Assembly: GCA_002919265.1 (NCBI GenBank)
Contig: PKEY01000033.1
Coordinates: forward strand, 1-56,363
Direction: 5' to 3'
Source: Hyphomicrobiaceae bacterium
GTDB lineage: Bacteria > Pseudomonadota > Alphaproteobacteria > Rhizobiales > Hyphomicrobiaceae
Length of the DNA stretch: 56,363 bases
The translations under genes were made by a program, and so were the position numbers. Within the stretch, counting starts at the first letter, position 1; every line of letters starts with the position of its first letter. Below are positions 1-8,231 of the stretch, one piece after another. A model generated the notes under the pieces. The model did not search any database, was not told the origin of the DNA, and saw only the letters and a list, made by a program, of their open reading frames with translations.

Positions 1-2276
1 ACGTAAGCGTAGTCGAGGCGCAGCGGACCAAGCGGCGAGTTCCACAACAGGCCGACGCCAACTGAGGAGCGGATAGAGGAGTCGTCGGCCAAATCAATTT
101 TGTTCTCTTTATCCAACTCTTTGGCTCGGGCACCAGCTCCAAATAACGATCCTGCATCCGCAAAAACCGCGCCTGACATACCCAACTCCTCCGGGATGAA
201 AGGTAGCGGGAAGCGGATTTCAGCTGTTGCAGCCCAGTACGTCTGACCGCCCAGGGCATCGCGCGTGTCCAAATCGCGAGGTCCAAAACCGGCACGGTCG
301 AAGCCACGAATTGTCTCGCCGCCACGATAATAGAGGTCGAGCAGGCGGACATGGTCCCCACCCCAGCCCTCGATGTGCCCTGCAATGACGCGACCAACGA
401 AGGTGATATCCTCAGTGATGGGGTAGTAGGCGCGACCTTCACCCTGCAGCCGGACGTACTTCACGTCGCCACCCACACCGGCAAAGTCTGTCGCGAGCTG
501 GAGGTAAATGCCGCGGTTCGGATTACGAGGATGGTTGCGCGTGTCGTACGTAATCGCGGTACCAAGGGCGGATGTTAAGGCTGCACCTTCAGCTTCCCTA
601 ATAGCCTCTGAGGCATGGGGCCCGACATCATAAATATCATCATACGACAGCGTGTAGCTGTTCGTCATCCAGATGTTTTCGGTGATCGGATAGCCGATCC
701 GCAGGCTGCCACCGCTCCGGCGGCTCTTGAATGACGACTCATCCATCTGGTCGATCTCTTTGTGGAAGAGATCGAAGCCAGCGGCCAGGTTACGATCCAG
801 GAAGCGGGGCTCGGTGAAGCTCAGATCGATCTGGAAGCGCTCCATCGAGCCGCCGACCTTCAGGCGGAGGAACTGGCCGTTACCCAGCAGGTTGCGCTCC
901 GTGATGCTCACGTCGCCGATGATGCCTTCGCTGGTGGAGTAACCGGCACCAAACGAAAGCTCACCTGTCGGCTGCTCTTCCACCTCGACATCGAGGATCA
1001 CGCGGTCAGGTGCGGAGCCCGGACGGCGCTTCACGTCCGCAGACTTGAAGAAGCCGAGGTTCTGAATGCGCTTCTTGGCCTGGTCCACGAGCAGCGGATT
1101 GTAGGCATCACCCTCCGCCAGCCGGAACTCGCGCCGGATCACATGATCCTTCGTGCGATAGTTGCCGACTATGTTGATGCGCTCGATGTAGACGCGTGGG
1201 CCTTGGTCGATCTCGTAAATGATGTCGATGGCACGCGCCATCGGATTGCGCTCCGTGCGGGGACGCACGCGCGCAAAGGCAAAGCCCTGCTCCGACACGC
1301 GCAGCGTGAGCTTTTCGACCGTCTTGTCGATATAGGCGGCATTAAACGTCTCGCCGGTAACGGTCAGCACCTCGCCCTGCAGCGTCTCCGGCTGCAATTC
1401 AGGCAGCGAGCTTTCAATCCGCACATCACCGAAGACATACGGCTCGCCTTCCTCGACGACGAACGTCAGGAAGAAGCCCGAACCGTCACGATCCAACTCG
1501 GCGTGGGCCGAGACGATATTCACGTCGGCGTAGCCGTTCTTGAGGTAGTACTGCCGCAGAAGCTCGCGGTCGAGGTTCATGCGGTCGGGGTCGTAGACCG
1601 CATTCCCTTTGAGGAAGTCCAGCCAGCTCGACTCCGTCGTCGAGATGACGTCCCGGAGCTGGGAATCCGAAAAAGCCCGGTTACCGACGAAGTTGATGGC
1701 CTTGACCTTGGTGGCGACGCCCTCGTTGATCTCGAACACCACGTTCACGCGGTTCTGGTCGAGCTCAATGATCTTGGGATCGACCACCGCGGCATACCGG
1801 CCCTGGCGCCTGTAGACATCGAGGATCCGCTGAGCGTCCGACAGCGCACGAGCACGCGTATAGACGGACCGCGGCTTGAGCTGGATCTCGGCTTCCAGAG
1901 TCTTCGAATCGATCTCGCTGTTGCCCTCGAAGGCAACCTGGTTGACGACCGGATTCTCCACGACATGCACGATGACCGTGCTGCCCTGCCGCTCAATCTC
2001 CACGTCGGCAAAGAGGCCAGTCGAGAACAGCGCGCGAATGGAGCTGTCAGCCCTGGCCGCGTCGTATGGATCACCAACCGAGAAATGGAGATAGGACCGG
2101 ACGGTCTCGGGCTCGACGCGCCGGTTACCGACCACCTGAATTTCGCGCACAATGACGCCCTGCGCATACACGGCCGAAGCCGATGCCAAGGCGTCCAGCG
2201 CGACAACTGAAGAACTGACAGCGACTGCGTGAAGAAAAAGCCGCCATCCCCCCAATGCCCGTTTCCGAAGTCGCAT
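1..2276 (-). CDS. bamA: Outer membrane protein assembly factor BamA (3' end outside window)
   Basis: Central subunit of the BAM complex, which folds and inserts beta-barrel proteins into the outer membrane. The ATG at 2276 opens a signal peptide (Arg/Lys-rich start, hydrophobic core, cleavage probably after VYA at residue 38). POTRA repeats follow (IVREIQVVGNRRVEPETV, then VAFEGNSEID, then AINFVGNRAFSDSQL), then the beta-barrel. The frame is open to the window edge, where it reads PLGPLRLDYAY, a strand sequence typical of the last part of BamA. About 758 residues are present and roughly 40-50 are probably missing. It is the last gene seen of the pyrH-to-bamA cluster and lies 216 bp after rseP, so it may also have its own promoter. 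Family call is secure. Confidence 0.96.
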   Translation of the reverse strand, partial: MRLRKRALGGWRLFLHAVAVSSSVVALDALASASAVYAQGVIVREIQVVGNRRVEPETVRSYLHFSVGDPYDAARADSSIRALFSTGLFADVEIERQGSTVIVHVVENPVVNQVAFEGNSEIDSKTLEAEIQLKPRSVYTRARALSDAQRILDVYRRQGRYAAVVDPKIIELDQNRVNVVFEINEGVATKVKAINFVGNRAFSDSQLRDVISTTESSWLDFLKGNAVYDPDRMNLDRELLRQYYLKNGYADVNIVSAHAELDRDGSGFFLTFVVEEGEPYVFGDVRIESSLPELQPETLQGEVLTVTGETFNAAYIDKTVEKLTLRVSEQGFAFARVRPRTERNPMARAIDIIYEIDQGPRVYIERINIVGNYRTKDHVIRREFRLAEGDAYNPLLVDQAKKRIQNLGFFKSADVKRRPGSAPDRVILDVEVEEQPTGELSFGAGYSTSEGIIGDVSITERNLLGNGQFLRLKVGGSMERFQIDLSFTEPRFLDRNLAAGFDLFHKEIDQMDESSFKSRRSGGSLRIGYPITENIWMTNSYTLSYDDIYDVGPHASEAIREAEGAALTSALGTAITYDTRNHPRNPNRGIYLQLATDFAGVGGDVKYVRLQGEGRAYYPITEDITFVGRVIAGHIEGWGGDHVRLLDLYYRGGETIRGFDRAGFGPRDLDTRDALGGQTYWAATAEIRFPLPFIPEELGMSGAVFADAGSLFGAGARAKELDKENKIDLADDSSIRSSVGVGLLWNSPLGPLRLDYAY

Positions 2277-2367
2277 ACCTGCGTCTGCCCTTCGTTACCC
2301 GTGCCCCCCGGAAGCGGCGTTGAAAGCCTCGCGGCAGACCAACGCAACCCCTCCTTACTGAGTCATA

Positions 2368-2396
2368 GGGGGTGTTATTATGACCCCGTCACCCCC
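2368..2396 (-). promoter_or_regulatory. Hairpin in the rseP-bamA intergenic region
   Basis: Arms GGGGGTG (2368-2374) and CACCCCC (2390-2396) are perfectly complementary around a 15-nt loop. The hairpin would lie about 95 nt upstream of the bamA start in a read-through transcript. A competing inverted repeat GTCATA/TATGAC (2362-2384) shares the left arm, so the two cannot form together. There is no T-run, so this is not a classic terminator. The role is inference. Confidence 0.4.
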
Positions 2397-2492
2397 GAGG
2401 CAGACTCAGCTGTTCGGTACAGGTTTTAACGATTCACCAAGGGCATTGGAAGTGGCAAGAATGTTTCACAACCGCTAAAAATGCTTTGTCCT

Positions 2493-3653
2493 CTAACCAT
2501 TTCCGATAATCCAACGACGTACGATCGGAATATCGTTCCACGTCGCGAAGACCATCAGCATGAGTACAACCGCAAGTCCGATCCGGAAGCCAATTTCCTG
2601 AGTCTTCTCGCTCAGCGGCTTACGGCGGAGTGCCTCGATGGCGTAGAACAAAAGGTGTCCACCATCGAGCAGCGGGATGGGGAAAAGATTGATCAGACCA
2701 ATACTGACCGAGATCACCGCGATCAGGTTCAGCAAGGCTTCAGGCCCAATCTTTGCGACCTGCCCCGACACCTCCGCAATTCGAATCGGTCCACCGAGCT
2801 GGTCGGCGCTCTGACGCCCGATAATCACATCACCGATGTAGGACAGGGTCGACGTGATGATGAAGTTCGTCTCCCGCACCCCCAGCCACAGCGCCTCCAG
2901 CGGGCCGGCCTTCCGCAGCTCCATGGAATCCGGCGTGGTCACGCGACGGATGCCGATGATACCGCGCACGATCGTACCGCCGAGGCTGTCTTGAATCTCC
3001 TGACGCTCCGGCGTGGCCCGCAAATTGAGGATGGCGCCGCCGCGATCGACCTTGAACGTCAGCTCGCGGCCGGGCGACGTGCTCACCGTGCGAAGAACGT
3101 CGTTGAAGCTCTCCACCGGCTCGCCGTCGATTTCGAGAATCACGTCGCCAGGCATGAATCCGGCCACGGCCGCGGGCGAGTTCGGCACGACCTCATCGAC
3201 TCGCGGCGCCGTCGAGCGCACGCCGATGAGTGAGAACATCAGCGCGAAAATGACAATCGCGAGCAGGAAGTTGGCGATTGGCCCCGCCGCCACGATGGCA
3301 GCCCGCTGCCACAACGGCTTCGCATGAAAGGCGCCGGCACGCTCCTCGGGCGTCATTTCCTCGAGCCGTGCGGAAGGCCCCGCGCTCGCGGCGTTCTCAT
3401 CGTCCATGAACTTGACGTAGCCGCCGAGTGGTATCCAGGCGATTCGCCACCGCGTGCCGTGCCGGTCATAGAAGCCAGCGATTTCGGGCCCAAAGCCGAT
3501 GGAAAACGCCCTGACGTTGACCCCGCACCAACGCGCGACCAGGAAGTGTCCCAGCTCGTGGATGAACACCACGACCGTCAACACGAACAAAAACGGCAGG
3601 AGAACGAAAAGAAAGCCTCCGATCCCATCGAAGAAACTGGATATCAGCGCCAT
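2493..3653 (-). CDS. rseP: RIP metalloprotease RseP (site-2 protease family)
   Basis: Inner-membrane intramembrane zinc protease (M50) that cleaves membrane-bound substrates such as anti-sigma factors and signal-peptide remnants. HELGH at residues 32-36 supplies the zinc ligands and catalytic Glu. A PDZ domain lies near residues 125-215 (PAAVAGFMPGDVILEIDGEP). The second catalytic motif NLFPIPLLDGGHL is near residue 325, followed by a last membrane helix. I chose the ATG at 3653 because GAGGAG lies just upstream and the protein then starts at the first membrane segment. The frame is open up to 3710 but the extra 19 residues look non-native. 386 residues is normal for a single-PDZ alphaproteobacterial RseP. 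It lies 53 bp behind dxr in the same transcript. Confidence 0.95.
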   Translation of the reverse strand: MALISSFFDGIGGFLFVLLPFLFVLTVVVFIHELGHFLVARWCGVNVRAFSIGFGPEIAGFYDRHGTRWRIAWIPLGGYVKFMDDENAASAGPSARLEEMTPEERAGAFHAKPLWQRAAIVAAGPIANFLLAIVIFALMFSLIGVRSTAPRVDEVVPNSPAAVAGFMPGDVILEIDGEPVESFNDVLRTVSTSPGRELTFKVDRGGAILNLRATPERQEIQDSLGGTIVRGIIGIRRVTTPDSMELRKAGPLEALWLGVRETNFIITSTLSYIGDVIIGRQSADQLGGPIRIAEVSGQVAKIGPEALLNLIAVISVSIGLINLFPIPLLDGGHLLFYAIEALRRKPLSEKTQEIGFRIGLAVVLMLMVFATWNDIPIVRRWIIGNG

Positions 3654-3706
3654 CTGCTCGATCTCCTCAGACTCTTGCCGCAGCTTGTGCCGAAGCGACC
3701 TTCGGC

Positions 3707-4909
3707 TCAAGCCCCAATCACATCTCGTGCCAACTGGCGACCGGCGCCGTCAGCCTCCAATACGTCTTCCAGCGTCTGTGGAAGTTTTATCATGCCGGCC
3801 TGTTCCGCTCGGTTGAGGCATGTGGCGACCGTGCGCGTGATGTCAAGGAAGCTCAACCGTCTCGCGAGAAAACCTTCCACTGCGACCTCATTGGCCGCAT
3901 TGAGGATAGCCGGCGCGGTGCCGCCGCGTTCCAAGGCCTCACGCGCGAGCGTTAGCGCCGGAAAGCGCGTGAGGTCGGGCGCCTCAAAGGTTAGCGACTG
4001 GAGTTTGACGAGGTCGACCCGTTCGACCGGAGATTGCAGGCGCTCCGGCCAGGCAAGTCCCACCGAGATTGGAATGCGCATGTCCGGGCAGGACATCTGC
4101 GCCAGCATCGATCCATCCTGGAACATGACGAGGCAATGGATGATCGACTGCGGATGGACAACCACCTCGATCTGCCGGGCCTCTACCGGGAACAAGTGAT
4201 AGGCCTCGATCAGCTCCAGCCCCTTGTTCATGAGGGTGGCCGAATCAATCGAGATCTTCGGCCCCATGCTCCATTTCGGGTGCTTGAGCGCCGCTTCCGG
4301 TGTCGCGGTCGCGAGGCGATCGAGATCCCAGTCCCGGAACGGGCCGCCGGAGGCCGTCAGAATGATGCGCTCGACGGCACGGGTATTGTTGTCCTTGAGA
4401 AGCTGGAATGCGCCGGAATGCTCGGAGTCGATGGGCACCAGCTCAGTGCCGGACTCCCGGATGGCCGACATGAACACGTCGCCTGCCGCAACGAGGCATT
4501 CCTTGTTCGCGAGCGCCAGGCGCCTACCCTTGCCAGCGGCCGCGAACGTCGGCGCAAGGCCCGCCGCGCCGGTGATTGCCGCGACGACGCAATCCGCCGG
4601 CATTTCGGCAGCCGCAACAAGGGCCTCGGGCCCGGCTGCAACCTCGATCCCGGTGCCGGCAAGGAGATCGCGCAGCTCGGCGTATCGGCTTGTGTCGCCA
4701 ATGACTGCGAACTTCGCGCGGTATGCCCGGGCAAGCTCTGCAAGCTTGGCGGCATTGGACTGCGCCGTCAGAGCGACCACCTGGAACGCCTCGGGCGCCT
4801 GCCGAATGATGTCGAGCGTGCTTGTCCCGACTGAACCCGTCGCTCCTAGGATGGTGACCGTTTTCACGTTCGCCTGACCAGCAGTTCTCAATTCAAAAGC
4901 ATCCACCAT
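3707..4909 (-). CDS. dxr: 1-deoxy-D-xylulose-5-phosphate reductoisomerase
   Basis: Second step of the MEP isoprenoid pathway: converts DXP to 2-C-methyl-D-erythritol 4-phosphate with NADPH. The dinucleotide-binding loop GATGSVG is at residues 22-28, and the metal/substrate motifs DSEHSGAFQ and SGGPFRD are present, as is the C-terminal AANEVAVEGFL. With the ATG at 4909 the product is 400 residues, normal for the family. An in-frame GTG 42 nt further in (starting VKTVTILG) is also possible, and the frame extends upstream to 4981 over the end of cdsA. Its place between cdsA/uppS and rseP/bamA is the standard proteobacterial order and links isoprenoid precursor supply to undecaprenyl phosphate and envelope building. 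Confidence 0.95.
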   Translation of the reverse strand: MVDAFELRTAGQANVKTVTILGATGSVGTSTLDIIRQAPEAFQVVALTAQSNAAKLAELARAYRAKFAVIGDTSRYAELRDLLAGTGIEVAAGPEALVAAAEMPADCVVAAITGAAGLAPTFAAAGKGRRLALANKECLVAAGDVFMSAIRESGTELVPIDSEHSGAFQLLKDNNTRAVERIILTASGGPFRDWDLDRLATATPEAALKHPKWSMGPKISIDSATLMNKGLELIEAYHLFPVEARQIEVVVHPQSIIHCLVMFQDGSMLAQMSCPDMRIPISVGLAWPERLQSPVERVDLVKLQSLTFEAPDLTRFPALTLAREALERGGTAPAILNAANEVAVEGFLARRLSFLDITRTVATCLNRAEQAGMIKLPQTLEDVLEADGAGRQLARDVIGA

Positions 4910-4958
4910 CTGCCGAGCAGCGCCAGCCTCGGTGGCCGGGGCTCCTCGTGACGGAATT

Positions 4959-5819
4959 TTACGATCCGAACAAGAGGGCACGCGCCGGCTCGTGCAAATT
5001 GCCTCTGAGGGCTATCAGCGCCGCTGCAGTCGCTGCGAAGACAACGCCGTCCATGCGGTCCAGGAAACCGCCGTGCCCGGGTAGAAGGGCGCTCGCGTCC
5101 TTGACCCCGAAGCCGCGCTTTAGGGCCGACTCCGCAAGATCGCCGGCCTGCGAGACCAACGCCAGCACGAAAGCCGTTGCCGCCAGGTGTGCGTAGGACG
5201 CTTCCTCAAGGAAAAACGCGAAGACGACGCCAACCAGCGTTCCTGCCGTGATGCCGGCCAGGAAACCTGACCATGTCTTATTTGGTGAGACACGCGGCCA
5301 GAGACGAGGGCCTCCGATGGCCCGCCCCCCGAAATAGGCAAAGGTGTCGGTCGCGATAACCACAAGCAGAACAAACAGGACAGCCAGAAAGCCGTAGCTC
5401 ACGTCAGCGCGAATCCAGAGCAAAGAAACCGCCGGGATGCCGACGTAAGGAACACCGAGCGCGGAGAGCCTACCCCCTTCGCTGAATCGGAGCAGCCCGA
5501 CAAGAATGGCGCCCATGACGATCAGCACGAGCCCGAGCGCCGCGTACCCGAGCGCCGCCAACAAAGCCGCAGCAGCGACAATCGCGCTGTGAACAATGCA
5601 GGCCGGATCGATTTCGGGACCACGGACCACGCGCCCCCATTCCCAAGCCATGGCCAAGGCAATCGCAATGACGAGGGCGGCAAACGTCACCGTGCCCGCG
5701 TAGGTGAGGCCCAACGCCAGCAATCCCAGCAACACCCCGGAAATGATGCGGGGCTTCAGATCGCTGGTCGTTACCGCGCTTCGCACGGCCTGCTCCTGAT
5801 CTGAGGTCAGGCCGCTCAT
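4959..5819 (-). CDS. cdsA: Phosphatidate cytidylyltransferase
   Basis: Integral membrane enzyme making CDP-diacylglycerol from phosphatidate and CTP, the branch point for phospholipids. The 286-residue protein is a series of hydrophobic helices and carries the family signatures: [12 protein letters not shown] near residue 190 and [11 protein letters not shown] near residue 255, with the conserved Asp residues. Its ATG overlaps the uppS stop by 4 bp (ATGA at 5816-5819), so translation is probably coupled. Length is normal for the family. Confidence 0.94.
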   Translation of the reverse strand: MSGLTSDQEQAVRSAVTTSDLKPRIISGVLLGLLALGLTYAGTVTFAALVIAIALAMAWEWGRVVRGPEIDPACIVHSAIVAAAALLAALGYAALGLVLIVMGAILVGLLRFSEGGRLSALGVPYVGIPAVSLLWIRADVSYGFLAVLFVLLVVIATDTFAYFGGRAIGGPRLWPRVSPNKTWSGFLAGITAGTLVGVVFAFFLEEASYAHLAATAFVLALVSQAGDLAESALKRGFGVKDASALLPGHGGFLDRMDGVVFAATAAALIALRGNLHEPARALLFGS

Positions 5820-6595
5820 GACTGCTGCGCTTTCATGCTGTGGGAGCGCGTCGAGAGCCCGCCATAGCGGCGATCCCGCGAGCGATATTCGGCGAGCGCC
5901 TGTGCGAACAGCTCACGACCAAACTCCGGCCAATACGCATCCATGAACACCAGCTCCGCATAAGCGGCCTGCCATAACAGGAAGTTCGACAGCCGAATTT
6001 CCCCACTGGTCCGGATGACAAGGTCAGGATCAGGAATGCCGCTGGTGTCAAGCTCGGCGGCAAATGTTTCCGGAGTGATCGTCGCGGGGTCAATGGCGCC
6101 CCGCGCCGCCTTTTCGGCGAGCTTGCGAGCCGCTTTGGCGATCTCGAACCGTGAGCCGTAGTTGAATGCGACGACGAGCGTCAGACGATCATTGGCGGCC
6201 GTAAGCCCTTCCGCCTCTTCGATCAACGCGAGCAGTTCCGGATCGATCCCTTCCCGCTCGCCGATCACCCTCACCTTCACGCCGTTCCGATGCAGTTCGG
6301 CCAGATCCTTCCGAACGAACCGCTTCATCATGCCCATCAGCTCGTTGACCTCCGAGGCGGGTCGCGACCAGTTCTCGGAGGAGAAGGTGTAGATCGTCAG
6401 ATAAGGGATGCCGAACTCGATGGCCGCCTGCACGGTGCGGCGCAGCGCTTCGACACCCATCCGATGACCGATGGTCCGGGGCAGTCCACGACGGTTCGCC
6501 CAGCGCCCGTTGCCGTCCATGATGATGGCCACATGGCGCGGCGGCGCGAGCCCATCGTCCGCATCCGCAGCAATTCGTGTCTGAATGTCTGCCAC
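5816..6595 (-). CDS. uppS: Isoprenyl transferase (undecaprenyl diphosphate synthase)
   Basis: Cis-prenyltransferase that builds undecaprenyl diphosphate, the lipid carrier for peptidoglycan and surface polysaccharides. [13 protein letters not shown] carries the catalytic Asp (residue 27), and the C-terminal [15 protein letters not shown] and YAELVF motifs bind the diphosphate. 259 residues is typical. It sits 60 bp downstream of frr and overlaps cdsA by 4 bp. It receives isoprenoid units ultimately from the MEP pathway, to which the nearby dxr belongs. Confidence 0.96.
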   Translation of the reverse strand: MADIQTRIAADADDGLAPPRHVAIIMDGNGRWANRRGLPRTIGHRMGVEALRRTVQAAIEFGIPYLTIYTFSSENWSRPASEVNELMGMMKRFVRKDLAELHRNGVKVRVIGEREGIDPELLALIEEAEGLTAANDRLTLVVAFNYGSRFEIAKAARKLAEKAARGAIDPATITPETFAAELDTSGIPDPDLVIRTSGEIRLSNFLLWQAAYAELVFMDAYWPEFGRELFAQALAEYRSRDRRYGGLSTRSHSMKAQQS

Positions 6596-6655
6596 CGGCC
6601 TAGCTAGCTCTCTTTCGGAATCGGCTCAGGCGGAGGCATGCGCCCCCAGGCAAGA

Positions 6656-7219
6656 TCATATCTTGTTGATCTCTGCTTCCTTGTTGGCCAGGATCTGGTC
6701 GACCTCCTTGATGAGCTTGTCTGTCAGGTCTTGCACCTTGGTCGAATTGGCGCGGTGCTCGTCCTGGCTCATCTTGCCGTCCTTTTCGAGCTTTTTCAGC
6801 AGGTCCATGCCCTCCCGGCGCACGTTGCGGATCGCCACGCGGCTCTGCTCGGCATACTTGTGCGCGAGTTTGACGAGCTCCTGGCGCCGCTCCTGAGTGA
6901 GTGGCGGGATCGGCAGGCGAATGATGTTGCCATCGATGATGGGGTTGAGCCCGAGATTGGCCTCGCGGATGGCCTTGTCGACCGCCGGAACAGCCGCCTT
7001 GTCCCAGACATGCACAGCAATCATGCGCGGTTCTGGAACGGAAACTGAGCCAACCTGATTGAGGGGCATTTTCTGCCCGTAGACATTAACCATCACGGGG
7101 TCCAGCAGGTTAGGGCTGGCGCGGCCGGTCCTGAGACCGCTGAGCTCTCGCTTCAGCGCCTCGATAGCCGCGCGCATACGCCTTTCCATGTCACCAAGGT
7201 CGAAATTGCCCTGAGCCAT
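6656..7219 (-). CDS. frr: Ribosome recycling factor
   Basis: RRF, with EF-G, splits post-termination ribosomes. The protein shows the family core MEKRM-like DMERRMRAAIEALKREL, then LRTGRASPNLLDPVMVNVYG, VWDKAAVPAVDKAIREANLG, and the C-terminal DEHRANSTKVQDLTD helix. I placed the start at 7219 because GGAGGAG stands 5 nt upstream and the result is 187 residues, the normal length. The frame is open to 7306 with an unlikely 29-residue extension. Between pyrH and uppS, as usual. Confidence 0.97.
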   Translation of the reverse strand: MAQGNFDLGDMERRMRAAIEALKRELSGLRTGRASPNLLDPVMVNVYGQKMPLNQVGSVSVPEPRMIAVHVWDKAAVPAVDKAIREANLGLNPIIDGNIIRLPIPPLTQERRQELVKLAHKYAEQSRVAIRNVRREGMDLLKKLEKDGKMSQDEHRANSTKVQDLTDKLIKEVDQILANKEAEINKI

Positions 7220-7302
7220 TCCACTCCTCCTGGCGGGCGCGGCGCTGCCCACGTATTCATTATCGCCGCCGGCGAATGACGGGGACGGCGCGATCCGAGA
7301 GA

Positions 7303-8031
7303 TCAAACGCCCTCAATGACCGTCGCGCGGGCCTCGCCGCGCAACATTTTTACGAGATTACCAGACTCTTCGATCGAGAAGACAATTACCGGAAGACCGT
7401 TGTCGCGAGCAAGCGCGATGGCCGCCCCGTCCATCACCTTGAGATTGCGCGCAAGCACCTCGGAGTACGTCAGGCGGTCATAGCGCACCGCGTTCGGATC
7501 AACTCGTGGATCCGCTGAATAAACGCCGTCGACCTGGGTTGCTTTGGCGACGGCGTCACAATTCATCTCGATCGCGCGAAGGGCGGCCGTCGTATCGGTC
7601 GTGAAGAAGGGGTTACCTGTTCCGGCTGCGCAGATCACGACGCGGCCGTTCTCCAGGTGATGCAACGCTTTGGCGCGCACGTAGGATTCACAGATGGTCG
7701 GCATGGGGATCGCCGAGAGCACGCGAGCCGGAATGCCGAGCTGTTCGAGGGCATTGTGGAAGGCCAGCGCGTTCATCACGGTCGCCAGCATGCCCATGTA
7801 GTCCGCCGTCGCCCGATCCATCCCCTTGGCGGCCCCGGCCATGCCGCGGAAGATGTTGCCGCCGCCAAGCACGACGACCAGCTTCACGCCAGCAGCAACG
7901 GCTTCGCCCACATCCCGGGCAAGCCGGGTGGCCACCGCCATGTCGAAGCCGAACTCGCCGCGGCCGCTCATCGCCTCGCCTGACAGCTTCAGGCACACGC
8001 GTTTGTACCGCAGTGGGCTTACTTCGCTCAT
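7303..8031 (-). CDS. pyrH: UMP kinase
   Basis: Hexameric UMP kinase (amino-acid kinase fold) that phosphorylates UMP to UDP in the cytosol, feeding nucleotide and UDP-sugar synthesis. Motifs: KLSGEAM near residue 15, [10 protein letters not shown] near residue 60, and the uridine-binding [16 protein letters not shown] region. The ATG at 8031 is preceded by AAGGAGG 8 nt away and gives 242 residues, the family length. The longer open frame to 8235 has no supporting family sequence. rpsB and tsf, which commonly precede pyrH in bacteria, are not directly upstream: mfd is, across a 200-bp gap. Confidence 0.97.
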   Translation of the reverse strand: MSEVSPLRYKRVCLKLSGEAMSGRGEFGFDMAVATRLARDVGEAVAAGVKLVVVLGGGNIFRGMAGAAKGMDRATADYMGMLATVMNALAFHNALEQLGIPARVLSAIPMPTICESYVRAKALHHLENGRVVICAAGTGNPFFTTDTTAALRAIEMNCDAVAKATQVDGVYSADPRVDPNAVRYDRLTYSEVLARNLKVMDGAAIALARDNGLPVIVFSIEESGNLVKMLRGEARATVIEGV

Positions 8032-8231
8032 GCTCTCGCCTCCTTCGCTGTCAGATCTCTGGGTTGTGCCCCGGGATGGATCGGCAAGTTCAGCGCGCGC
8101 CGGGATTTGGGGCCGCCGATCCTTCAAACCACGACACCAACGCACACGGGCCATTGCGGGTGACAGGCTGGCTGTCGCCTGCGTGATCGCCGCCCGGATT
8201 AACTTGCCTCTGGCGAGTGAACAAGAGGCGG

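Noticed and set aside
762-2210. 482-residue open frame antisense to bamA
   Set aside because: It is the reverse-strand shadow of a clearly coding BamA frame in GC-rich DNA; no ribosome site or recognisable domain.
8158-8180. GGTGACAG/CTGTCGCC inverted repeat downstream of mfd
   Set aside because: One C-A mismatch on the transcribed strand and no T-run; too weak to call a terminator.
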